Assembly: GCA_914767715.1 (NCBI GenBank)
Contig: OU612070.1
Location: 9,007,501-9,071,500 of the forward strand
Source of the DNA: Membranipora membranacea
Taxonomy: Eukaryota > Bryozoa > Gymnolaemata > Cheilostomatida > Membraniporidae
Direction of reading: 5' to 3'
DNA length: 64,000 nucleotides
Positions 26,001 through 39,100 of the stretch are shown piece after piece. Numbering within the stretch: position 1 is the first letter of the stretch; each line of letters begins with the position of its first letter. The position numbers were made by a program, and so were the translations under genes. Below the pieces are notes generated by a model. That model searched no databases, was not told where the DNA came from, and worked only from the letters and a program-made list of their open reading frames with translations.

Positions 26001-29000
26001 GATTCTGTTTTGAAAACACAAAGAGGCAATGAATCGTCCTATTGAAATTAAACCATTGAATAAAGTTCTGATTAGATCTTCCCATCCCCATATAGGCTAC
26101 AAGTCAATTTATTTATGTGATTTCGTCAAAGTTGGAGTAGGGGAGGGGGGGAGAGCCCGACGAGATGGGGGATAATTTACACTTCCTTGGCTCAGCGTCC
26201 ATATTTTATTCAAAAGGTCAAGACTTTGAAGGGTCAATGACTTTGACCCTTTAAAGTCTTAACTTAGGTGATGATGAAAAAAAAATCCGTCCAAAAAGAT
26301 ATTGTCTGCCAAATAAACAGTGTATAACATACCAATAATAATACAAAATGGTATGCAATAAATAGTTATTCTATTACTAATTTTTTTTCTTCCTTAGAAA
26401 GGACAATCTATGCATGTCAACATTGTCAGTACATGGGAGAAAACAGTCTGGAGTTTTTGACGCATCTCAGCCGTGGTCATCGCTTAGTTCTGTATCAGGA
26501 GATCAAACGCAACACTGCAACTAGATTCACAGGTTTGTACACGAATATGAACATTGTTTCTTTTCTCGAGTCTGTAGGTCATGATGTAATGTCATGGCGT
26601 AACATTGTTATATTTTGTGTGATAGACTTCTTTGATCATCTAGATTGAGAAACCCTAAAAAAGGCTTGGGCGAGGAATGACCATAATTGATTGGAGAAAA
26701 ATTAATTTTGATGAATTTACTTTTCATTTGTTATTTTTGCACTATTCCTCACGTGACTGACACCGTACCAATCATTTTAAACATTAACAACAATTATTTA
26801 ATATTTAATTGTTGATCGAGGTGGGTATTCGGGTAACTACGTAAGGCCTAGTGTAGTCCATGAAGGTAATTATTATAATGATTATGATGGCTTCTTCCAT
26901 GAAACTGTCCAGATTGATTGACAAATATATTGAAATAGATTAAACGGGAAATTCTTTAATAGATTTATTTTATCTTAATCTTTTACGAGAACACTACACA
27001 GATACACAAATCTGCTTTGAAAGCTATCTCGGGCTACCACAAAATTATAATAAAATGTGAAATTTATTCAAACAATGAGGTAAATGCCTCTTTGACATAA
27101 AAAGTAAGATGTAAGGGTGCTAGCACTGATGCGTCGTTGTCAGAAAGCCGTAGCGTCGTATTTGACCAAACCTGAACCTACTATTCTCAAGCGTACGCAT
27201 ACAAGGTTACCGCAGAAAATATTTTCTTTTATGAGGGTCACGATTTCAAAACATTCGATTAGGTCCGTAAATTACTTTGCATCACTCCTAAATAAAGTCG
27301 TGGCACTTTGTAATTGGTTTGATGCTAGAGTGAAAGTAGAGGCATCAAAATTTAATTTAGCCGTCCTCCATATATATGCCCTCGCCCAAAATATCATCAT
27401 TTCTCATATTCTGATATTGGTTCTGCTTTAATATCAAATATAAAAAAAATTTGCCACGAATTTCAACAAGTGAAGCTATATTGAATATCCTTCAAAGATT
27501 AATTGTATGGCAGAACTGGGTCATAGATTGGATTTTGTCAGGTGAAAAATCTTTAATTACTCTGGTTTTGATTTGACCTTCACTTGAATTTATATTATGT
27601 AACGTGTGGTTGTAAACAACATTATGATATCTATTAAGCAAGCCACAACTTGTTAGTTTGCATATATTGGGAGGGATTTCTAGAGAGGTGAGGTTAAAAC
27701 TGCATCTTCCAAATGATTTGTTGGTGAATGTGGGTACAAATTACGATCGCTAATCCCTTCCAAATTTTCTTGGAGAAAATTCACAAACTAGGTCACACTT
27801 TTATTGTTAATATGATAATCCTTTTGTAAGAAGAGAATTTGTAAGGTGTACCATGGTTTGATGCCTCAGGCACTCTATTTCCGGACAAAAGCCAACAACA
27901 TTGAAAAACCTTTGAACAAATTCGTAATTTGTTCATCCTTGTGCTGCATGTCTTCAGTTCTTATTGTAATATCCTTAATCCGAAATACTCTATCCTGTAA
28001 GGGTAAACCCTAAAATGCAAACTATGTTTTGTGCTCTGAACAATATGAAAAACTGCACTATATGGCAAACTGCATATCATGTTATACTACAATATGAACA
28101 ATGTAAAAAAGTTTCCATTATGCTCGTCATATTTGTAGATTATGAGAATCAGGTACAGAATGCTGTTAGGCAATCACAATCACCAAATTTAAGAGAACTC
28201 GGTCACAGTAACAGTCACAGGTAAATTTTAATTTAATGACTGAACATTCAATATATTTCATTCCGTTTCATATTATTTCCATTTCCATATTACCTGCCGT
28301 CCACAGAGCGAATTGGCATGATCAATTTAATTGAGCAGTTTTTCTATTTTGTTCCCTTTAAAATTTGCCTGTATTTTTTCATTTGCCTTTACTTTTCCAT
28401 GTACTAACTTTTTATGGCACTAGTAGAACGATTGTCGAAATTGGGAAAAAAAACCAGTTCATACCTGTCTTCTAGCCATGGTTTGATACCACTATATATG
28501 ATGTAATTTTAAGCGTTATTTTCCACTTCTTCTAGCAACACAATTTTGGTTTTTGTTTCAGATCTGATATCAGAAATCGTTGGAGACCGGTGAGAAAAAA
28601 ACTATTATCTATACATATATTTAATAAATATTGGCCTTACAACTGCAACTGCAAAGCTTAGTTCATAACCACTTCACCCATTCCATTACTCTCCCCAAAG
28701 CCTTCTGGAGGTTAGCCAATGTGTAGGCTCTGATTGGCTGGTGAAAGCTGACTGATCAGAGTCCACCCATTGGCTATCTGGAGGAGCTAGCTCTCATGAC
28801 AACAGGTTAACAGAATAAGAAATTTGTGTTGCTACCATAGACATATAAGTAACTATGATGTTGCTAAGATTATGATTATTCCACGATTTTTCAACCCAAA
28901 GAAATCGACTAGGGAATTTCTGACTTTTGAACCATCAAAATGTGACGTTCCAGACACTGTATTGATTGGATATTGTGCAATTTAATAATTCACATTACTG

Positions 29001-32000
29001 TCTAGCCAAAAACTTGTGTCAATGATGTTTTTCATGAAATACCACTCATTTGTTTTATTTTGTAGGACGGCGATGCAAATATTATGTCTGTTGACATTGC
29101 CAAAGGTAAGTTCCAAAAATGGTCATGTTTTACCGACTGATATTCATGGGTTAGGCGACCATACCTGACCTTTCACAAGCACATAACAATGTATGTATGG
29201 TTGTAGGAATATTTGATTGGTTCAAAAGTTCAGCTACTGTTGACCACTTGCAAAACTTTTATAAAGCAGCTAGCCTGAGTTTTAGATGGTTGTTACTGGG
29301 ACGTCAATCAATGTTAAACGTAAAAGCTGCCTGTTTTTCAGCTAGATACAACTACTGACACAATGTGGAATACTGATACTGATTCAGTGGATACAAATTG
29401 CCATACTGTATTTTTTATCAGCATTCCATGAATTTATCATTTCAGTGGTTTTACCACTGTTCCATGAATTCATATCAGTGGTTTAAACACTATTTCTAAT
29501 TTATGAAGGTTTAGTATTATACTTGTTATCAAACTGGCTACTGTTACTATGAGCGGATCCTGTTTGGATCGTATTTCTTCCTTTTCTGCATCTCCCTCAG
29601 TGGTTGGTAAATTTTAAAAGGGTTTTGATTTATAGCAAGATGTCCGGTTAAACACAAATGGGCAAAAAGTGAATAAAGGCTAATAGCCTTTTCATCATGT
29701 AGCCTGAGAGTCTAAAATTTCTGCTCGAGAGTTGGGCAGCCTCCTCATTGTTCCATCCTACATTATCCACACTTTGGCAACAAAAGACCGATAAATCTGT
29801 AGAATGTGTTTGGTGTGAATGACCTAAATTAATAAATATCCCGAGGCACACCTGAGTTCCTGCTGCTCACTTATTCGCTACATAATAACGATCAAAGATT
29901 ACAATTCAATCACATAAATTGTTTCATTCCAAACACTGAGTCCCTGACCAATGTCAAATACCAGATTATATCGAGGGATCTTTGTCAGTCGAATCATCAA
30001 GTCATCTATTTGTTTACATGTCTATGCACTCCCTTAGCCTTGACAGCGGCTATTTTTTATATTTACCCCCAATAGAAAAAAAAGTAGCCGCGTGACAAGG
30101 CTAGCACTGCCTACCATCAGTTCATTGGCTGCATTGATGCTACCATCAGTTCATTGGCTGTATTGATGCTACCATCAGTTCATTGGCTGTATTGATGCTA
30201 CCATCAGTTCATTGGCTGCATTGATGCTACCATCAGTTCATTGGCTGTATTGATGCTACCATCAGTTCATTGGCTGTATTGATGTATTCATAACAAAGTG
30301 CTGGCCGCCACAGGCATGTGCTTGTGCCCCTATCATGGTTTGCGAGTCTCATTTTGGCATGCTTCAAGTTATTAGGATGACCATCCCAATGCACAATTTC
30401 CTTTCCGTCAATTTCATTATTCGTCCACATCTTGTCAACTATAGGACTTATTTTTGAATTTTAAATCTAAAGAAAGCCCCTCGCACCCTCTTTTATGTAT
30501 GTTTTTGACTTTACATCAGGTCTCTTTCTGAAAATGCATCTGAAACTGGAATGTATGAAAAGAGAGCTTGTTATTGGCTGTGGGGGGAGGGGAGAAAAAT
30601 CTTTTACATAATAAGGGACACTTGTCATTCACAGTAGGGATGTGTTTGATGCCGTAATAGATATTTGATGTATATTCCGTCAATCAATGTGTGGTCTTAC
30701 TATTGGCAGGTGAAGAAGGGAGATCTAGCACCTGCAGTAGCCTGTCATCAAAATCCCAGTCAGTATCTAGTCAGAAGCAGAATGAAGAGGCTAAAAGTGT
30801 CAGTTCATATGACCAACCTCAAAACTCATCTCCCTGCTCTCCACACAATAAAGGTAAGAAACACGTTCGCTTTAATCTGCCATTCGAACCTTTAAAAAGC
30901 TAATGATGATCATGGTGTAAGGCCCTAATGAAAAGTCCAATGGCCGCATCAGGTTGCCAAACTCGGGGGAAGGTCCTTTTTTATTCTTTTGTTCTACATA
31001 TCACAACTTGCCACCCCAAACATTAGCCATGTTGTAAATCACTTGCAAGACACTTCTAATACAATGATGACTTTTGTTGAAATCCGAGGCCCTATTGCAT
31101 TGTTTGCGTTTGTGTAACTGCCGATGTTTTCTATTACAATGTTAATGACGTCTTGCAGAATCTGGTCTTCCGATAAAAGTTGAGATCCCTTCACCTTCAG
31201 TGCAATCGATGGATCTGGAAGAGACTCTCAATGAACATAAGGTAGCTAACGATTCTACAAAAACAGAGAATTCAAATCTTGTACGTTCTATTATTCTATT
31301 GTGGAAGTTGAGATAGCATTATACGTTATATGGTTAACATTGGGAAGAAGGCAAATCCAAACGAAAACCAAACGCCCATGATCACCTTGTCATTTTATTG
31401 TCATTAATTTTTTCCCGGCACTAAAAGTAGAATCTCATCCTCATATCAAGGAACTAAACCCAGAACTCCTACTGTCAGATATTAAATTACCATTTCAAAT
31501 GATGCCAGTAATGATATTGACTTATTATTATTTTTATTATAATCGCTGGATGATAACGACATGGAGTTATTTTTATTATGGCAGCTCCAAACATGGGAAG
31601 CTTTGGTCAACGAAACGGGTGTTTTTTTATTATCCAGGCCTCATCCAATACTAAATAATGTATTTAATTGTCCATCAGACCTCTGGCATTATTGTCATTC
31701 ATACTCTTTAAATATAATGATTTGGTACATCAATCATACAAAAAGGTTATATTGCTGTTACAATTTCTTATTTTTTACAAAAACTGCTGTAAAATGTTTG
31801 ATGCACGGCTTGTGAGCCAAATCGATCGTATGTGTATTGTGGATATTTATGAATTATTTTATGAGTATTAGTTGTATTTAGATCCGTTGTATTTTTTGCA
31901 GGGACAAGGAGGCCAAGCAAATGGACAAAATGGATCTACCAAAATTTTAGATAATCTCGATAAGAGCTCTGGTAAGCACAGAACTTTCTGCCTCAGTGAC

Positions 32001-35000
32001 ACCAGTTTTGTCTTGATTAGGTTAGCAATATGTCACCCTTTTAAATGGGAAAAAATCAAACCAGGTTGTCAATAATGATCAGCCCTGCCAATTATTGACA
32101 ATGGGTGTCAAGCTTGTCTTTTGGCATAATCCTGATAATAAAAGGAGGTAAAAGAAAGTAAAAGTTTTCAGCCTTACGCGACCAAAGGTCAAATTTGCCC
32201 ATATAGCGTTGAAAAACCTAGCTGTATTGAATATCGCAAATGTTAACCATATTTTCCTTTCAACACTCAGCAGACAGATATAAGAGAGTCAATCAGGAGG
32301 GACAATCTTCCGCGGAGGAAGGGGACAAGAGAATTAGAAGATGGAATGCTTACGATGATAAGAGCTCCTCTCCTCATGGTCTGATTGGTCAGCCTATGGT
32401 GGCATTTCCACCTCAGCCTGGCTCAGGTAAGCTTGGGCAATCTCGGATCATGAACCTTGGATCATGAATCTGGAGTCTTGAGTCTTGAATCAAAATCGAG
32501 ACAGAGTTGGTAATTTGTTTTTTCATCTTTTAATTTATGAATGACAGTTTACTATAAAACCTTTCGATACCACATACCACATCTTAATAAAGCAACACAC
32601 TTTCAATTTCACTGTAATAAATTGCTGGCATAATTGACCGATTTTTGGAAAGGGCTAGTACATCATGTCCATTACTTTATTTGTCATATTAGTGGTTAAA
32701 TGAGTTCTGCCAACTCAACCGAATTGGAACTTCTGGAGACCGCCGAATACATTGAGATTTTGAAGGGAACAATATTATCTGTCTTAATAACCAGGAGTTC
32801 CAAATTATAATGTCTGCATTCGAACCAAGGTTTGTAGTTTGATAGGACATCGATGGCATTTTTATGTATATAAAACTGACAACTTCATCTTGTTAATTAT
32901 GCTTAAATACTTCTTACTCATATTTCAGGTCAGCGAGGCTTTACCCGCTCGACTTCTTCACCAGGTATGAGGGCAAGTAGCTCCGCTGACGGCACATTTA
33001 TGGGCGGTGATGCATCTCTTTGGTATAGGACGATCTCTAATCCCATCAATAGAAGCGAGAGCTCACAACGCTCTGACAGCTGCTCATCGTTGACAGCCGA
33101 TAACTCCCAGCCGAAGGCCGCTCAATCCTCAACTGCTACTAGCCCGAGCAGTAAGGGAGATGAGTGTGATTTCTGTGGTAAGGTATGTATCTGGACAGTT
33201 TCATAATCAGGTATTTGATCTGAGGTTCTCCGAATTTAAGTCCCCTCTATCAAAGAGAAATATGGCTATCAATGTACAATGTGAATTGGTATAAATGATT
33301 AAAACCCACATTCATTTATTTTATTGGCATAAATGATTACCAAGAATCAAGGCCTGTCTGGTCTTCTGATTACTGGAATCTCATATAATTATTGGAAAAG
33401 TATAATTGATGCGAAATATGACAAAAATTTACAGGTACTTATTGTATTTTATGTCATGGTGGAAAGAATGAAGTGATTATCCCTAAAATTGATGAGCTTA
33501 GATATATTACTTCCATAAGGAAATGTGCTGGATCTGATTGGTTGTTACAGAGTCAGAGCTAGATCTCTGTGCACCTGTTTAATCCTTAAATCGACCACGG
33601 CCACCGGATTAAAGGGCAAAAAGGTCCAATAATACCATATCCTTTTCCTGATCAAGTTGACTAAGTTTACCAAGTTTTTCCATTTTTTGCCAATTGACCC
33701 CAAGCCAGCCCGGACTGAGCAGGATACAATAGGGGGCCGGATACAAAAGGGGGCAGAATGGAGTTGCTTCTTATTGAATTGTTTTGTAGGTATTTGCGAA
33801 CAAGAGTAATCTGAAGGTGCACAGGAGAAGCCACACTGGTGAGAAGCCGTATCAGTGTGATTTATGTCCGTATGCATGTGCGCAGTCAAGTAAGCTTACT
33901 CGGCATAAGAAAACACACGGTGGAAACTATCGTTGTAAAGTGTGCCTGGCAACCTTCCAGAATTCAGCGTAAGTCAAACTGGCACGTACCAAAATATGTT
34001 GTTTGTTTGGATATCTAGACCAACTGCCACTTTTTATTTTGTATTCATTGAGGCTAATAATAGTATTTGTATTTGTTGTATACACACACTGGTATCGTAT
34101 GCCATTATCAACAATCTATAAATGTAGATGCAACAATTGGTTCCTTGTAATGTACAGAACCCGGAACCCGGACTGCAGATGGTGACCGTTAGGTGGTTTT
34201 TGTTGATGAATTTGACATAAAAAGCATCCTATTCACAGTTGGCCTCAAAACCATCAAACTCATTCTGGGCTGATGCTCCTTAGTAATTTATAGAAGCCAT
34301 TAAACTAGCCTGGGCAGGCTGTCGTGTCGGGGGTTGGTGGGTGGGCACGACACGACAGCCTGCCTACCCAGGCTACCGTTAATCCTGCATCAATAGAGTG
34401 GGGTATATCTAGCCTTGTCAAGCTGCCAAGGCTAGGGTATATCATTATGGCTAAGCTGTGTTGGTATCCAAATATAATTTAACATGTGATAAGTGATACA
34501 TTTTGCAACAATCCCAAACGTTTCGTTTCTTTACGTCTAACAGAACTATGGAGAGACACATGAGACGATGTATGGAGGAAGGTGGAGCTCAGAGAATAAC
34601 AGACAGACTAGCTTCTATCAGCCAGGCAGCACATCTATCAGCTGCCTCACCATCCAGGCACCATAGTCTGCCCTCTGCACTGACAGGTTGGTACTCTGGA
34701 GCTTCTTCCAGGGTCATGTTTAACGCAAACTCCTCAATTTTTGCTCTGAAGCTGTACAAGTACATGACGCACTTACGCCATCAAATCTCCAGGTCAAGGT
34801 TAGGAGGCAGTGTGATCAATGTCTTTATTTACAATAGTCACGTCCACAGTTTTGGTTAGCGTCTTCCTGTTCAGCGATGACTAGAGTGAATTTTCGCTCA
34901 GTATCGACTATATATGTTATACTGTTTGATTGCAGCTGCACTGTTGCTAGAATAAAACCTAAGAAGTCAAAAACGGTAGCTAGGTTGATTACTATAATTA

Positions 35001-36195
35001 TAAAATATGAGAAACTGATGAGTTTCTCCGATAAAAGGAGAGCTTTACTTTAACAAGCAAATTCTTTCACAACAAGGCATTTTTGCAGAGTAAAACCCAT
35101 CTGGACACACATTAATACTGAGTCAAATTATGTTTCTTCATTGAATGATGGATTTATTTATTTTTTATTGGGTGCAGTATCGTTACATGAAATAGAAAAC
35201 TCAAGAGCGGTAGTTTGGCAGCTTCTCCATTCGACATTTATTTAGCCAAAAAAGAGGCGTTATTTTGAGATGAACCTCTATCGATATTTCTGATTGTACA
35301 AGGTTAATAAGAGAATGCTCAGGATCGACAGCTATTCTTATAAAACCGACTGATGAATACCTCTACAATAAAACTACTGATAGTTATTTTGCGATAAACA
35401 GTAGACATTCATCATAGTTGTTTGTGCTTCGAGGCTGTAATACCACTCGGTTTGTCAAAAAAATGTGGTGTCATGATGGCCGATATCCAGCATACCATGG
35501 GGCCCTTAATAAGTTTAAATGAATCAATTTTTTTGCATTTTCATTCCTACTGTCAGTTTCATCCATTGTTCGTTCTATACTTTGTAGGGATCCCAATGTC
35601 ACACTTCAACTCTCCTGCGATGTCCCAGTCTCAGCTCTTGGCATCCCTCCAAACCGGTCTCAGTAGAATCTCGCCGACAAACTCGCTCTTCCCACGTGTC
35701 CCAACTTCTCCCTTACTTGAGGAGTCAGCTATTAGGCCTCCACTCAGTCATGGTGCTGTCATAAACCGTGCTACTACTAACATACAGTCAAATCTAATCT
35801 CGCCACCACTGGGGCATAGAAGTCTAACAGTCTCTAGACATTCCATCCTGGACAGGCTATCCTCTCTAGAGCAGACCATTGTGTCCGCTCATCAGCAGAC
35901 AAGTTATACAGAGGCAAGAGCCAACACAGCTGTGACAACAAACTCACAGTCCTTTGGACAAACTATTGGTAGCAGTCCAAACGAAAATGCGCATGTAATG
36001 CCCGGTGCTAGATTCAACTTTCCCGGCAGCAGCCGCCCGGAGTCAGCAGCAGCGTTGATTAGAGGGACTGCTTCTCCAGCGGTTGTTGACGATCATGGAG
36101 CTCTGAATTTATCTGCACGCTCCTCTAGTGTGGACAGCAGCTCCAAAGACTCGCCGCTTGCCGCAGACCGAGCTGCCAGAGGATCAACGGACTAG
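17045..36195 (+). CDS. BCL11: BCL11-family C2H2 zinc-finger transcription factor, 14 coding exons
   Basis: Related to vertebrate BCL11A/B and Drosophila CG9650, nuclear repressors that recruit NuRD. Exons: 17045-17243, 19832-20140, 26398-26532, 28139-28220, 28562-28589, 29066-29105, 30710-30853, 31159-31280, 31902-31971, 32271-32426, 32929-33182, 33790-33968, 34544-34686, 35588-36195. Phases match throughout, giving 2469 nt and 822 residues. The protein starts [12 protein letters not shown], the NuRD (RBBP4) binding motif of the family. Residues about 102-128 form a CCHC finger (CGRC, then H122 and C127). About 174-198 is a C2H2 finger (CQHC...HLSRGH). Residues 506-582 form three linked fingers with HTGEKPY and [12 protein letters not shown], matching the last vertebrate finger cluster (ZF4-6, DNA binding). 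The third finger ends in Cys, not His. A Ser-rich tail of about 240 residues follows. IKVE in exon 8 fits a SUMO consensus. The first ATG giving MSRRKQ was chosen by homology. Confidence 0.93.
18205..18578. mobile_element. TTAA-flanked MITE, copy 1
   Basis: Bounded by TTAA on both sides, with inverted ends AGGGCAACCAAGGTTTC on the left and GAAACCTTGGTTGCCCT on the right (one extra T before GAAACC). A second copy of about 385 bp at 54042-54426 is closely similar along its whole length. TTAA duplication fits piggyBac-type mobilisation. No ORF; it lies in the first coding intron of BCL11. Confidence 0.85.
20445..20510. repeat. Two-unit direct repeat in BCL11 intron
   Basis: TAGGAGCTCACTTTTGA followed by GACTAAGAA occurs twice, the first unit carrying a short GTTTT insertion and the units separated by about 10 bp. 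Confidence 0.7.
20529..20561. repeat. TAGCCT-type hairpin element, copy 2
   Basis: TAGCCTTGTCACGC and GCGTGACAAGGCTTA pair around a four-base GGCT loop. It lies in the BCL11 intron between exons 2 and 3. Confidence 0.65.
23528..23740. repeat. CCCAGAC-rich inverted/direct repeat cluster
   Basis: Multiple CCATCCCAGA and TGTCCCAGAC units on the left face the inverted GTCTGGGATGG near 23625. GATGCTGTCCCAGAC is then repeated twice in tandem at about 23670-23697. The cluster looks like a decayed foldback element in the BCL11 intron between exons 2 and 3. Confidence 0.5.
26220..26260. repeat. 41-bp hairpin upstream of BCL11 exon 3
   Basis: AAGACTTTGAAGGGTCAA pairs with TTTGACCCTTTAAAGTCTT around a short loop, about 140 bp before the exon 3 acceptor. 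Function unknown. Confidence 0.6.
28702..28783. repeat. GCCAATGTG-type hairpin, copy 1
   Basis: GTTAGCCAATGTG and GGCTCTGATTGGCT on the left face TGATCAGAGTCC and CCATTGGCTA on the right. It shares the core GCCAATGTG, two bases, GGCTCTGATTG with the hairpin at 58823-58878, so it is a dispersed family. Confidence 0.5.
30035..30103. repeat. TAGCCT-type hairpin element, copy 3
   Basis: TTAGCCTTGACAGCGGCTA pairs imperfectly with TAGCCGCGTGACAAGGCTA around an AT-rich loop of about 30 bp. The 29-bp tandem array starts 7 bp downstream. Confidence 0.6.
30111..30284. repeat. 29-bp minisatellite, 6 units
   Basis: Six head-to-tail 29-bp units, each starting CTACCATCAGTTCATTGGCT and ending TTGATG. Only one position (TGCATT or TGTATT) varies. 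It lies in the BCL11 intron between coding exons 6 and 7. There are no spacers, so it is not a CRISPR. Confidence 0.95.
34316..34375. repeat. TAGCCT-type hairpin element, copy 4
   Basis: TAGCCTGGGCAGGCTGTCGT pairs with ACGACAGCCTGCCTACCCAG plus GCTA around a G-rich loop containing GTCGGGGG. It lies in the BCL11 intron between exons 12 and 13. Confidence 0.7.
34410..34435. repeat. TAGCCT-type hairpin element, copy 5 (short)
   Basis: TAGCCTTG and CAAGGCTAG arms around a short loop, 35 bp downstream of copy 4. It may be a trimmed member of the same family. Confidence 0.45.
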
Positions 36196-39100
36196 CCTGC
36201 AATTTGTATATAAACCATCAGTGATCTCCTAAGTTCTATACATACGTATACTCTTTTGTCTTTTTATTTAACAAGAGGCCCAGAGTGATTTTGCAGTATT
36301 TTCTACCCGGTGGTGCCATAGTTCATGCTCAATGACTTTTTAGTGCCTTCTCCTTCTAGTAAAACTTTCACATGGCAGCTCCGGCGTTATAATAATAATG
36401 ATGAATTACCGGTTATAAATAGAATTACAAAATAAAATGAACATTCAAGAGCATTGTCAGACAATGTTTCGTGCCTTTAGGCCTGTCCAGTTTCAAGGAC
36501 GTCATTTTTCAAAGATAAATAGATTGAATCATATTCACTCCATTAACTCCCAGAGTTATTTTGTTCACTTTTTTTCTCGGTGCCATGATGATTATCGTTT
36601 GGCAAGTACCGGTAGCATCAATTTCTCTTTGTATCCCTGCATTCTTTTACACAAATATGTTCATGTTATAATATTTCTTCTGTATTTAACATTATATATG
36701 TTTTTCGATCAAGTAAATTTGACATACAAAGGTTAAAATTTGCATAATTACTGGCATTCCAGACAATTGATAGAAAAACGCACAGCTTACCACATTTCTG
36801 GAAATATGTGTGGCTGGCAGGTCAAGATGGGGATTGATTACGATTCATTTACATTATCTAAAAAAGTACATTGGAACCCAATAATTTATCATCTGATTTC
36901 TAGACATATAAGATCGCTCAAACTTAACTGGCTTGTTGTCTCCCCCTGCAGATAAAAGTTGCGTCATGTCAATTATGTAATTATGGATTGCTTGAAAAAT
37001 ATTGTAGCTCAAAATATCTCTCAAAAGTCAATCTTAATGTGCATAACATATTTCAGCATCAATCTATCAGAAATAACTCCCACTAATGGCCACATACTAT
37101 TACCCATTTCAATATTATGGCCAATTAAGTCTAAAGCATTTCTCAAAGCTCAAACCCTGTGTAACACAGCCAAGAATCATCGGTGCGCTGGCACTAGACA
37201 TGTGAGCACCATGTACCAGTTCATAAGCTTTAAAGCTTTCTGCTGGGTACACAACATTTTAGCTGGACTAGCCATAGTAGAGTCGCATTATAAGTTTCAT
37301 GTTCAAACAAGATCTAAGTTGTGTCCTGCGCCCTTAGACTGTAATGATAATTGTCCGACAAACATTGCAAAATTGAAATCAACCAATTGTACAAGTTGTG
37401 TCCAGTGGCCTGGGGATGTCATTGTCTTTGACCGAGATAGCTGCAAAATTGAAATACAATGATCATTAATCTTGACATACGACTAGGCTTATATTAAACC
37501 AGAACATGGGTCGGCAGGAAATGAAGTTGTAAGAAAGCCCTGGAATTTAAAAGTATCGTAAGCGCCGTGAGAGCGGTCACTCTTTATATGAGATTATGAC
37601 TGTGGTCACTCTAATGGATTTACTCATAGCAAAATTATTCATATGCCGTGGTTTGTGGTTTGATCATCTTTCTGTTCAGCTCCATTCAGATCCATGGCAA
37701 CAACATCGCTGAGGTGTACGGCGAGCGAGCGAGAGCGTATTATGTAATATCAATCAGCGAATGAGAAAGCTGCACTTTCAAGTTTGAACGTCAACTTGCT
37801 ACCGCACATATCGTTTACACATTAAAAGTGCGGTCGATGTGTTTCAGCTTGTTCATTGTCCGCGGAGGTGGTGGAGGTGGTGATACAAGAAATGAATGAG
37901 GCGATCTAACCAACCAAGTAATTGCATGGGCATCATGAATGCAACTCGGACAATGTGTTAGCGCCGTCGGTTTTTGCCGCAGGGGAAAAGACAATAATAC
38001 GAATTGTCCTACCTGAATGATTGAGGAAAACACATCACAGCCTCAAAGAGTTTAACTATTAGCGACACTCATCAAGACCAGCTTCAGGGCAAGCTGGTAT
38101 AGATAACATTTTGTCAGGTGCTAAAAAAAAGGATTTTCTCTGCTTGAGCATATCAGCTCCCAATCTTATTGACCTCATTCAATGCCATGTTACATAATCA
38201 TACAAACCCTACTGGTAGATATGGCAACCACCACCTGGCAATGAAAGTGATCACGAGACATTGAGGTCTGCAGATCACGAGACAGGTTTTGATTGATAAG
38301 CGTTATTGATGGATAGGCTTCCTCAGGTGATGGGTATTCTGCTCACTGGCTAGACCAATGACACCTCCAAGATCCAAATTTTCTACTCAACAAACCTTGA
38401 TCTTATACGGCTTTAGGCTTTATAGTGCTGAGTAGAGAATTTCCAGGTGATATGTACTTTAACTGCTTTCTCAATTAAACGACCCTGCGCTATTAATAAA
38501 ATCAAGATTACTACTAAAAGGTGAATGCAGACATGAACTCTGGTTGATGGTGGTTTTTCTTCTATTCAAAATGTGATAGTCTACAGTTGACAAGCCAATA
38601 GGCTGCAGTATACATTACTGCTCCAGGAACGAAACAAAAAACTGCAACAGATCCTGTGTCTTTGTGTCAGGTGAGACAGGGTTATCAAATTTGATTCATA
38701 TTTACAATAAACTATCACAATTTGATGGATGTTCGTGTGAATCATTTATTATTGGCCTGTTAACTACTCTCTTCAGTGTTCTTGAATGGCGACAATCCCA
38801 ACATAATAGGAGAGAGCCATTTCATGGAAACAATTGGTTGTAGTTTAGCATTCTAGAAGATTTCTAAAGATCACGTAGCAAAAATATTTCATCAATTGTG
38901 AAATCACCAAGTCACTCTTCTTTTGCTTATTGGTACTACTTTAATAGGAGCATATGACAAAAACCTTCTTGAAACAGTGATAAGAGAGGCACAGGGATAA
39001 TCATAAAGAGTGAAAGCAATGTCCTCACTTCAATGTCATTCCAAAACTGATTAGTTTGTTTGCTGATTGCCAAATTTCCTTATCCAAGCATTACTCGTGA

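Noticed and set aside
27117-27431. 104-codon frame in a BCL11 intron
   Set aside because: Low complexity of evidence: no homology recognised, no fitting splice sites, and its phase does not connect to neighbouring exons.
30111-30284. CRISPR array
   Set aside because: The 29-bp units are directly contiguous with no spacers, and the setting is an intron of an animal gene.
31561-31871. Overlapping open frames before BCL11 exon 9
   Set aside because: They fall in an intron, with hydrophobic AT-rich translations typical of chance frames.
36959-37462. 167-codon open frame as a gene
   Set aside because: No recognisable motif and no splice or promoter context; it lies downstream of BCL11 in AT-rich DNA.
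37815-38033. Proline-run minus-strand frame
   Set aside because: The prolines come from a GGT repeat on the plus strand; nothing else supports coding.
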